Assembly (NCBI GenBank): GCA_963818855.1
Contig: CAWFUH010000010.1
Coordinates: forward strand, 446,541-510,540
Length of the DNA stretch: 64,000 nucleotides
DNA from: Bog-159 sp963818855
GTDB taxonomy: Bacteria > Acidobacteriota > Terriglobia > Bryobacterales > Bryobacteraceae
Reading direction: 5' to 3'
How positions within the stretch are numbered: the stretch's first letter is position 1; the number at the start of each line of letters is the position of its first letter. The notes under the pieces are model-generated. The model was given only the letters and a program-made list of their open reading frames with translations, did no database searches and was not told where the DNA came from. Made by a program: the position numbers and the translations under genes. Shown piece by piece: positions 18,262 to 25,726 of the stretch.

Positions 18262-19572
18262 TCAGACCACCTCGATCGAGACCGGAGGAAAAGTGCGTGT
18301 GCCGATGTGGATGCTCAGTTCGTGCGGTCCCGAACCAATCGACTCCGGCAGGCGGAAATTGATTTCATGGCGCTGCTCCACAGGGTCGGTACACACGGTA
18401 AGGGTGTTTTGGGCGGCCACGCCATCGACCGCAGCGCGCACCAGATCGGGGCGCAGCGTTTCTTCGAAGATCAATTTTATGAAGCGGCTGATGATGCGCG
18501 TTCCTGAAAGCTGGTTATCGCCATCGCGCACGCCGCACAGGCGCGGCACGGCGGGGCCCGGCGGGATGACCCGCATCCATGCGGGAGCGGCAAGAGGCTG
18601 GCCCAGCCACAAAAGTTCCACTGGCACAAGACCGGTCCGGCATCCGGCCGGTATCGCCGCCGTCAATTGCACCATGCCATCCCACTCGGGCGCGCTGATC
18701 GAGGAAAGAACAGCCGGGCGCCCCTCCATGCGCACTTCGATCCCGATCAGGTCGCAATCGACCGGCAGATTCTCCACCCAAATCGCCGCGAAGGCCCGCG
18801 CCCCGGATGCCGGGACCAGCTGATCGCCGGTGAGCGCGTTGCTGATCGCCCGAATGCGCATCGGCGGTTTCAACGGCGGGCGCAGCGCGGCGCGCCATCC
18901 CAGCGGCTGCTTGCGCCAGGTGGTCCACATATATTGGGTACCGGCGCGCTCCAGGGCGAGCAGTTGAAAATCGTGCCGGCCTACGAAATCGGCGACCTCC
19001 TGCGGCTGGATGCGTACGCCTTCCCACGTGGTGTATGGAGCGGCAGCCTCCGGCAGCCCGTTCATCTGGCACTTCAGAATGCCGCCGCACTTCAGCACCC
19101 GGCGCGCTTCGGTAAAATAGCCTAACACCACCTCCCGGCTGGGGATGTGCTGGAACACGGCGTATGAATAAACGAAATCAAAGGACGCATCCGGAAACAT
19201 CGACAGGTCCGATTTCCCGGCGTGATGCACATGCGCGTGGGGAATGTCGAGCAGCCTGGCAGCGGCCAGACGGACCATCTCGTCGGAGATGTCGACGCCG
19301 TGGATCTCCGCGAAATCGCGGCTCAGCGGACGCATGATGCGGCCCGGCCCGCAACCGATTTCGAGCGCCTTCAGGCCATGCGGAGCCGGCCGTCCAGGAG
19401 GCGCGAGCCGCTTCAATTCCGCACGCATGGCACGTACTTCGTCCGACGCGCTGGCCAGGAACTCGGCGTCGTCCTGTTCGCGGCGCCCGAAGGCTACGTA
19501 ATAATGCGGATCTTCGCGCGCCCGCTCGTTCCAATCCTGGCGCATGCGGTCGAGCACATTGGGATCGGCCAT
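18262..19572 (-). CDS. SAM-dependent methyltransferase with C-terminal beta-sandwich domains
   Basis: This 436-aa protein has a class I methyltransferase domain: motif I ALEIGCGPGRIM at residues 69-80, then GVDISDEMV, then FDFVYSYAVFQHI. After about residue 220 it continues for another 200 residues with two beta-rich segments (VKLDAI-type strands, GTRIISRFIKLIFEE, VDGVAAQNTLTVC) that resemble Ig-like or sugar-surface-binding modules and are not part of a normal methyltransferase. It lies next to the glycosyltransferase and Wzt-like genes on the other strand, which suggests methylation of a surface glycan. This is inference. Confidence 0.82.
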   Translation of the reverse strand: MADPNVLDRMRQDWNERAREDPHYYVAFGRREQDDAEFLASASDEVRAMRAELKRLAPPGRPAPHGLKALEIGCGPGRIMRPLSRDFAEIHGVDISDEMVRLAAARLLDIPHAHVHHAGKSDLSMFPDASFDFVYSYAVFQHIPSREVVLGYFTEARRVLKCGGILKCQMNGLPEAAAPYTTWEGVRIQPQEVADFVGRHDFQLLALERAGTQYMWTTWRKQPLGWRAALRPPLKPPMRIRAISNALTGDQLVPASGARAFAAIWVENLPVDCDLIGIEVRMEGRPAVLSSISAPEWDGMVQLTAAIPAGCRTGLVPVELLWLGQPLAAPAWMRVIPPGPAVPRLCGVRDGDNQLSGTRIISRFIKLIFEETLRPDLVRAAVDGVAAQNTLTVCTDPVEQRHEINFRLPESIGSGPHELSIHIGTRTFPPVSIEVV

Positions 19573-19595
19573 GCCTACCCGGTATTCTATCCATA

Positions 19596-19631
19596 ATGAC
19601 GATTGTTTTCCGGCAGGCGGCCCAGCGGTGA
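19596..19631 (+). other. Short upstream reading frame overlapping the glycosyltransferase start
   Basis: The frame MTIVFRQAAQR-stop ends TGA overlapping the GTG start at 19628 (GTGA), the arrangement of a translationally coupled leader. The same surrounding DNA (ACCCGGTAT-CTATCCAT-AT...ATTGTTTT--GGCAGG) recurs at 22947-22987, where it encodes the first residues (MAIVFRQ) of the ABC ATPase gene. The short frame therefore looks like a duplicated 5' end of that gene. Confidence 0.45.
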
Positions 19632-22600
19632 AGAGCAGGTTGTTCCTGGTATTGATGGCAGCCGCGGCGGCGATCCTGGTTTACCAGCTCTTCATACCGC
19701 CCATCGTGGGCATGGCGGACCAGGGTGATTTTATCCGCACCATCCGCCGGTTCGGCTATGGTCCGCAGCATCAGGGCAGCCTGGAATACCAGTACGTCGA
19801 GCCCAAATTCGTGCGCGATCCGCACGCGCGCGATCGAAATTGGGAGCAGGCCAACAGCGAGTATCTTTTCGTCGGCGCGGCTGTGCTGCTAAACAACCTG
19901 GTTTCGAAGGATGGCGCGCTGGATATCACGGTGATCGGCCTGGTGCACGCACTGGCGTTCCTGGCCGTGTTCGCGCAGCTGCTGCGCGTCACCAGCCGGG
20001 AGCGGACCTACGTGCTGCTGTGGATCGCGGCGCTGGTGGCGCTTACGGACGCGGGCTACGCCGCGTACTGGAATTCCTTCTATGCCGAGCCGGCTTCCTG
20101 TATTTTCTTTCTGCTGCTGCTGGCCGAGAGTGTGGAGATTGCGAGAGCGGGCGAGATCAGTGCGTCTAGTGCGCTGCGATGGTCGCTTTGGGCGATTCTC
20201 TGGGTCTGGGCAAAACCTCAAAATACGGCAGTCGGATTAATTCTGGGGCTGTTTTCCTTTCGCCTCGCATTTTGGACCAGGCCGCTGCGGAACGGCAGGA
20301 TCGCCCGCCTGATTGCGGTCGGGGGTGGCTGCGGCATTTTGGGCTGCGCGGCATTCAACGTGATCGCGATGCCGCGCGTGGGCCACATGGCGAACACGTA
20401 CGGCATGGTTTTCTCGGGCATTCTTCCGGAATCGAAGAACCCGGCAGCGGACCTCCGCGCGTTGGGACTTGATCCGGAACTGGCGCGTTTTGCGAGGACA
20501 GGGGCCTGGAGCCCCGTCACGGATTTTCCGGCACTGGCCGAATCCGGCGTGCTGGAAACGCGGGTCACCACCTTCAGCATCCTGCGCTTCTATTTGCTGC
20601 GGCCGGCACGCTTATGGCGGCGGCTGCACGGTGTGCTGCCTGTGATTACCTCTATCGAGACGGCATATGGGAATTTCGAGCCGTCGGCCGGGCTTCCGCC
20701 ATTAACGCGAACGCGCGCGTTTCGTCTATGGAGCGGTTTCCACGGGCATGTTTTAGCGGTCTTCAGCAAGTGGATCGTTTTCGCGCTGGCGGCCTGGCCG
20801 CTGGCCGCGGTGTGGCTGTGGGTGCGGCAGACGGACTGCATCCAGCGGAGGCGCATCGAGCTTCTTACGCTGCTGCCGCTCGGCTGCCTGGCCGCGCTTT
20901 TCGGGGCGGTTTTCGGCGATGCTTTTGACCTGATCAAGCACTTGTTCCTGTTCAATCTGTGGCTGGATGCGTGTGTGATCTACGCCGTGGCAGCCGGCTG
21001 GCAATGGGCGATCAGCCGGCGGGATGCATGGAAGGTCCCCGGCTTTATGCGATGGTCGAAGGTTAAAGGCGCCTGGGTTGCGCCGGCGGCGCTCGTGGTG
21101 GCCTTTTATGTCTGGACGTGCGGATCGACCGGCGATCTTTTCCAATTTACCCGGCGCAAGCCGGAGTATTACACCCTTCTCACAGATGCTTTCCGTTCTC
21201 ATCATTTATATCTCACGGTGGCGCCGGTTCCGCAGTTGCTGGCACTGTCCGATCCTTACGATCCCGCCGCGAACGCCGCTTACCGGGCGCACGATCTGTC
21301 ACTCTATCACGGCAAATATTATATGTACTTCGGCCCGGCTCCGGTACTTACTCTGTTCTTACCCTGGCACTACGTCACCGGCAGGCGCGTGGCGGAAGAT
21401 ACGGCAGCGTTGATATATCTTACTGTTGGCTATATCTTCTCGCTGCTTCTGCTGCGCCTGCTTTTGCACGCGAACGACATACGGCCCTCTCGAATCCTCA
21501 TTGCCGCCGCGGTATTGACGCTGGGAATGGGACAGTTCGGCGTAGTTACCCTGCGCGACCCGGTCGTGTACGGCGTGGCCATCACGGCAGGTTATTGTTT
21601 TTTCGCTGCCGGCATGTACTGCCTGGCGCGCCTGATCGCGACTCACAACCGCTTGCTGACGCGCGCGGCTCCGAACCGAGCCGCGACCGTCAGGGAGCGT
21701 TGGCTGGCCATAACGGCCGGTGTGTTGATCGGACTTATACCAGGATGCCGCCCACAGTATGCCTTGGCCGCAGTTCTTTTATGCGCTGTTTATATCTACT
21801 TCCTACGCGAGGGCCAGCGGTGGGAAGCCATTTGGTTTGTTGCTCCGATTGCCGTGAGCGGCCTCTTGCTGATGTGGTACAACTTCGCGCGATTCGGAAA
21901 TCCGTTCGAGTTCGGAACCACTTACCAGCTGGCCGGCAGTGTGTCCACGCGCGGCGTGTCTTTGCGCCTCGGAAACCTGGCGCGTGGCTTATATTACCTG
22001 TTACTGTTTCCTCCTGCCTTAGCCGGACAGTTCCCCTACATTGCGCCCAGGTATGTGCCGCCCGCCGGCAACTTATTCGTGGAGAACGCAGTCGGGCTGT
22101 TGGCCATCAGCCCAGCGGCCGTAGCGGGGCTGGCGTTCCCCATTTGGGCCGCGCGGTGGAAGGGCGCTCGTGACACCCGGTTGATCCTCGCAGCTTTGTA
22201 CGGCGCGGCGGTTGTTGTTCTTATTTGTACTTCCCTGACCGGCTTCGCAGTAGGGCGTTATTTAATTGACTTCGCGCCGGCGTTCTTGGAGATCGCGCTC
22301 TTTGCCTGGCTCTATGGCGCGATGCGTACCCGCTTGCCGTCGCGGCGTGTGGCTGCGGCAGTGGTGATCGGGGGCGGAGTCTGGAGTACCGCTATGGGGG
22401 CGGCGCTGAGCGTGGGATATAACGACTTTCTACGGGACCACAATCCTGCTGCATATCGAACGCTGGCGTCGTGGTTCGGACAGAGCTCCGGGGATATTCG
22501 CCTGCCTGTCGATGCCGTGACCATGACGGCAGCGATCCGATTTCCTGCGCGTGCGGCCGGGTGGCGGGAAGCACTGCTCGATGGCGGACGGCCCGGCGCG

Positions 22601-22945
22601 GAGGACTGTTTGTTCGTGGAGTACACCGGCGCCGGCCAGGTACGGTTCGGCTACGAGAAGGCGGGCGCGGCGGTCACGCTCAGTTCGCCGGTAGCGATCA
22701 CGCTGGATCGGGACTACCGGCTGGATGTCTGGTACAGCTCCGCCGCGCAGCGTGTGGTGGTCAGTCTGGATGGTGCGGCGGTATGGAACCAAGCGGGGAC
22801 ATGGTCTGCAACCTCTGTCTCCGAGATGACCATTGGCCGCGCGCCCGCCAGCATGCCGGATGTGCATCCGTTCTCTGGTTTGCTGCGCGTGCCGCCTCGA
22901 GGAGGCATCCTGTATGCGGCCGGACAGGCAGCGGCGTTCAGATAA
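19628..22945 (+). CDS. Large polytopic GT-C-like glycosyltransferase with C-terminal lectin-like domain
   Basis: This 1105-aa protein starts at GTG 19628; an earlier in-frame ATG at 19544 would overlap the divergent methyltransferase. Two halves each resemble a GT-C membrane glycosyltransferase: an early membrane helix, an acidic MADQGDF loop (about residue 30), then 8-10 helices; a second set begins near residue 495 (APAALVVAFYVW) with its own extracellular loop SDPYDPAANAAYRAHDLSLY. The last 140 residues (SPVAITLDRDYRLDVWYSS, VVVSLDGAAVWN) form a concanavalin A/LamG-like domain. Family knowledge predicts transfer of sugars from a lipid-phosphate carrier on the outer face of the membrane. 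It is followed after 17 bp by the Wzt-like gene. Confidence 0.72.
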   Translation: MKSRLFLVLMAAAAAILVYQLFIPPIVGMADQGDFIRTIRRFGYGPQHQGSLEYQYVEPKFVRDPHARDRNWEQANSEYLFVGAAVLLNNLVSKDGALDITVIGLVHALAFLAVFAQLLRVTSRERTYVLLWIAALVALTDAGYAAYWNSFYAEPASCIFFLLLLAESVEIARAGEISASSALRWSLWAILWVWAKPQNTAVGLILGLFSFRLAFWTRPLRNGRIARLIAVGGGCGILGCAAFNVIAMPRVGHMANTYGMVFSGILPESKNPAADLRALGLDPELARFARTGAWSPVTDFPALAESGVLETRVTTFSILRFYLLRPARLWRRLHGVLPVITSIETAYGNFEPSAGLPPLTRTRAFRLWSGFHGHVLAVFSKWIVFALAAWPLAAVWLWVRQTDCIQRRRIELLTLLPLGCLAALFGAVFGDAFDLIKHLFLFNLWLDACVIYAVAAGWQWAISRRDAWKVPGFMRWSKVKGAWVAPAALVVAFYVWTCGSTGDLFQFTRRKPEYYTLLTDAFRSHHLYLTVAPVPQLLALSDPYDPAANAAYRAHDLSLYHGKYYMYFGPAPVLTLFLPWHYVTGRRVAEDTAALIYLTVGYIFSLLLLRLLLHANDIRPSRILIAAAVLTLGMGQFGVVTLRDPVVYGVAITAGYCFFAAGMYCLARLIATHNRLLTRAAPNRAATVRERWLAITAGVLIGLIPGCRPQYALAAVLLCAVYIYFLREGQRWEAIWFVAPIAVSGLLLMWYNFARFGNPFEFGTTYQLAGSVSTRGVSLRLGNLARGLYYLLLFPPALAGQFPYIAPRYVPPAGNLFVENAVGLLAISPAAVAGLAFPIWAARWKGARDTRLILAALYGAAVVVLICTSLTGFAVGRYLIDFAPAFLEIALFAWLYGAMRTRLPSRRVAAAVVIGGGVWSTAMGAALSVGYNDFLRDHNPAAYRTLASWFGQSSGDIRLPVDAVTMTAAIRFPARAAGWREALLDGGRPGAEDCLFVEYTGAGQVRFGYEKAGAAVTLSSPVAITLDRDYRLDVWYSSAAQRVVVSLDGAAVWNQAGTWSATSVSEMTIGRAPASMPDVHPFSGLLRVPPRGGILYAAGQAAAFR

Positions 22946-22962
22946 CACCCGGTATCCTATCC

Positions 22963-23910
22963 ATGATGGCAATTGTTTTTAGGCAGGTAGTCTGCGCACC
23001 TTTGGCAGGTCTGGACGCAGTAGCGCCGCCGGGCGCGGTGATCGGCGTCATCGGGGAGGACGGTTCGGGAAAAGGCGCCCTGTTGCGACTGGCAGCGGGA
23101 TTATCGAAGCCGGCCTCCGGGGAGGTGGAAGCCGCCCACCCGCGCCGCCTGCTCGGGCCGGACAGCGCGCTGGATTTTTCTCCGGCGGCAGTGCTGGCTA
23201 TGGAACATACGCTCGCCCGGCACGACGGATTCGTGCGGCAGCGCGCGGCCATGTCGCTCGACCGGCTGCGGCGCGCGGGCACTACCGTGCTGTTGGTTTC
23301 GCACGAAGAGGAGTTATTGCGGCAGCTTTCCGATGAGATCTGGTGGCTCGATCGGGGCAAGCTGGCGGGCCGCGGGGACCCGTCGGAAGTGCTGTGCGCT
23401 TACCGCCGTCATATCGCCGGGCGCACGCGGGCCTGGGGCGAAACGGCCGCGGCGCCGCTCGATCCGCGGCTGCGGCGGGGCGATGGCCGCGCGGAAGTGA
23501 TCAAGCTGCAGTTGCTGGGAGAAGCGGGCCAGCCTACCGCCGTGTTGCGCAGCGGCGAACTGGCACTGGCGCGCGTGGCGGTCCATTTTCGGGAGGCGGT
23601 GGCGGACCCGGTGGTCGGGCTATTGATCCGTAGCCGGGCAGGCATGAACGTCTACGGTACAAATACCGAGTTGGAGCACCTGAAGCTGGGGCCGCGCGCT
23701 GCTGGCGACGTCCTGCAGCTTACGTTCGCCTTCCGCTGCGAGCTTTGCGCCATGGAATACACGCTAACGGTGGCATCGCACGATCCCGACGGTGTGGGCC
23801 ATGACTGGCTGGACGATGCCGTGGCTTTTGCCGTGGCGGATAGCCGGTACACCGCGGGAGTGGCGAATTTGCGGGCTACGGTGCGGATCGCATCGGTGGA
23901 TGCGCGTTGA
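22963..23910 (+). CDS. Compact, degenerate Wzt-like ABC ATPase with C-terminal glycan-binding domain
   Basis: The 315-aa product starts at one of two adjacent ATGs (22963/22966), 17 bp after the glycosyltransferase. The N-terminal 150 residues follow an O-antigen-type ABC ATPase but are about 80 residues short. Walker A is GEDGSGKG (residues 31-38), lacking the usual Ser/Thr. No LSGGQ signature or Q-loop is found, and the expected Walker B reads LAMEHTLARHD. The H-loop VLLVSHEEELL and the WWLDRGKLAGRGDPSEVL end are well kept. Residues about 170-315 match the Wzt C-terminal beta-sandwich that binds O-antigen (VGLLIRSRAGMNVYGTNTE, FAFRCELCAMEYTLTVAS). It probably binds glycan but is unlikely to hydrolyse ATP normally. 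Confidence 0.75.
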   Translation: MMAIVFRQVVCAPLAGLDAVAPPGAVIGVIGEDGSGKGALLRLAAGLSKPASGEVEAAHPRRLLGPDSALDFSPAAVLAMEHTLARHDGFVRQRAAMSLDRLRRAGTTVLLVSHEEELLRQLSDEIWWLDRGKLAGRGDPSEVLCAYRRHIAGRTRAWGETAAAPLDPRLRRGDGRAEVIKLQLLGEAGQPTAVLRSGELALARVAVHFREAVADPVVGLLIRSRAGMNVYGTNTELEHLKLGPRAAGDVLQLTFAFRCELCAMEYTLTVASHDPDGVGHDWLDDAVAFAVADSRYTAGVANLRATVRIASVDAR

Positions 23911-23914
23911 AATT

Positions 23915-23968
23915 GTGGGGCAGGACTCCAGTCCTGCGGCCGTCGTCCACGCCGGCCTCTGCCCCACG
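23915..23968. repeat. Dispersed palindromic repeat, family B
   Basis: GTGGGGCAG and CTGCCCCAC close an imperfect hairpin that contains GCAGGACTCCAGTCCTGC (itself palindromic) and GGCCGTCGTCCACGCCGGCC. It lies exactly between two convergent genes (stops at 23910 and 23972). Related copies are at 28526-28563, 45923-45949 and 55623-55755. A bidirectional terminator or REP-like role is possible. Confidence 0.75.
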
Positions 23969-23971
23969 ACT

Positions 23972-25357
23972 CTATCGCAGATTGTGCTTCTTGATCTTGT
24001 AGCGCAGTTTGTCGCGCGTGATGCCCAGCATGCGCGCGGCATGCACCTGGTTGCCTTGCGTGCGATCCAAGGCTTGCTCGATCACCCGGCGCTCCTGTTC
24101 GTCAAACGATAACTCCCCGCCGGTGCTGGCCGGTTGGGCTGCCGGAGGGGCACTGTTGGCGAAGGATCCGGGAACGCCCTGGCGCATGTATTGCGGCAGA
24201 TCGGCCACGTCGATGACTTCGCCGGCCACCAGCATACAAGCGTGCCCGATCACATTTTCCAGTTCGCGTACATTGCCGGGCCAGGAGTGGCGCGCCAGCA
24301 GGATCTGCGCGCGGGGCGTGAGCGATTCCACCGGCTTTTTATATTGCGCCGCGTACTTCTGGATGAAGAATCGCTCCAGCAGCGGCAGATCTTCTTTGCG
24401 GTCGGCGAGCGCCGGCGTCTGGATCTCGACCATGGAGAGCCGGTAATACAAATCCTCGCGGAAACGCTTCTCGGCGATCTGGGCGCGCAGATCGTGGTTG
24501 GTGGCGGCCACCACCCGCACATCCACCGGCCGTGCAGTAAGCGAACCGACCCGCTGCACTTCCCGATTTTGCAGCACGCGCAGCAACTTGGCCTGGGTGG
24601 ATGGCGGCATATCCCCGATCTCATCGAGAAAAAGAGTGCCGCCGTGCGCGTACTCGAACAGGCCCATCTTATTCGCATCGGCGCCGGTAAAGGCGCCTTT
24701 CACGTGTCCGAACAGTTCGCTCTCGAACAGCGTCTCGACCACCGCGGAACAATTGCACACCACCATCGGACCGGAAGCCTGGCTGAGTTTATGCAGCGCC
24801 TGGGCTACCAGTTCCTTGCCTGTGCCCGTGGGGCCGGTGACGGAGCAAGCGCGGTAATGCGGAGCCACGCGGCGGATCTGCGCGAACATCTCCCACATCA
24901 GGGGACTGCGCCCCACCATGCCCTCGAACTGGCAGGTATCCACCAGCTCGCCATCCAGTTGGCTGGCCCGGCGACGGCGGCGTGCATCGACGGCCAGCTT
25001 CTCGATGCGCTCGCGCAATACAGGCAATGAAATCGGTTTGGTCAGGTAATCGCAAGCACCCTTTTTGATAGCTTCGACGGCGGCGTCGGTAGAGTAATGC
25101 GCGGTCATCAGGACCACGTCTGTGGCGGGATCCACTTCCAGAATGTGGCCCAACAACTCCATGCCGTTCATCTTGGGCATCACCACGTCGCTCAGCACGA
25201 TGGCCGGGTGCTGGCTGCGGACGAGTTCCAAACCCTCCTCCGGATCGTTAGCGGTGAGAATCTCGAGGCCATTATTGGAAAGCGCCTCCGCGACCAGTTC
25301 CAGGCTTTGCGGATCGTCATCGATGGCGAGCAGTTTGATGCGTGGCGTGGCGGTCAT
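23972..25357 (-). CDS. NtrC-type sigma-54 response regulator
   Basis: The 461-aa protein has three domains. A receiver occupies residues 8-125 (acidic DDD, phospho-acceptor in VLSDVVMP, KPIS Lys). An AAA+ sigma-54 activation domain spans about 148-370, with Walker A GPTGTGKE, the sigma-54 contact loop GAFTGA and Walker B GGTLFLDEIGD, plus the arginine-finger region FREDLYYRL. A Fis-type helix-turn-helix follows at 420-461 (TQGNQVHAARMLGITRDKLRYK). It is the last gene of the kinase/CheY/NtrC operon, 6 bp after the CheY-like gene, and is presumably phosphorylated by that kinase. The target promoters are not evident. Confidence 0.93.
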   Translation of the reverse strand: MTATPRIKLLAIDDDPQSLELVAEALSNNGLEILTANDPEEGLELVRSQHPAIVLSDVVMPKMNGMELLGHILEVDPATDVVLMTAHYSTDAAVEAIKKGACDYLTKPISLPVLRERIEKLAVDARRRRRASQLDGELVDTCQFEGMVGRSPLMWEMFAQIRRVAPHYRACSVTGPTGTGKELVAQALHKLSQASGPMVVCNCSAVVETLFESELFGHVKGAFTGADANKMGLFEYAHGGTLFLDEIGDMPPSTQAKLLRVLQNREVQRVGSLTARPVDVRVVAATNHDLRAQIAEKRFREDLYYRLSMVEIQTPALADRKEDLPLLERFFIQKYAAQYKKPVESLTPRAQILLARHSWPGNVRELENVIGHACMLVAGEVIDVADLPQYMRQGVPGSFANSAPPAAQPASTGGELSFDEQERRVIEQALDRTQGNQVHAARMLGITRDKLRYKIKKHNLR

Positions 25358-25363
25358 AACGGG

Positions 25364-25726
25364 CTAGAGCAGCTTCTTGAGTTCCAGCCGCAGCGCGGCT
25401 ATTTCCACGGGCTTGGTGATGTAGCCATCGAAGCCGGCGTCCAGCGCGCGCTCCCGGTCGCCCTGCATGGCGAATGCGGTCAGCGCGATGACGTGCAATT
25501 TGGAGAGGAGCGGATCGGCGCGCAATTCGCGCAGCACGCCATAACCGTCCAATCGCGGCATCTGAATATCCACCAGGGCGAGATCGGGCGCGTTCTCCCG
25601 CGCACGGTCGACCGCGTCGCGCCCGTCGGCCGCTTCGATTACGTCGTAGCCGCTCATCTCCAGCACCTCGCGGATCAGTTCACGGCTGACGGCGTTGTCA
25701 TCCGCCACCAGGATCTTACGGCTCAT
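25364..25726 (-). CDS. Single-domain CheY-like response regulator
   Basis: A 120-aa receiver protein with VADDNAVSRELI (acidic pocket), LALVDIQMPRLDG (phospho-acceptor Asp), LTAFAM (Thr) and YITKPVE (Lys). The start at 25726 overlaps the stop of the kinase gene as ATGA; the longer frame from 25786 lies inside the kinase coding region. It has no output domain and resembles DivK-type regulators. It may act as a phosphate shuttle between the upstream kinase and the downstream NtrC-type regulator; that order is inferred from the operon. Confidence 0.9.
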   Translation of the reverse strand: MSRKILVADDNAVSRELIREVLEMSGYDVIEAADGRDAVDRARENAPDLALVDIQMPRLDGYGVLRELRADPLLSKLHVIALTAFAMQGDRERALDAGFDGYITKPVEIAALRLELKKLL

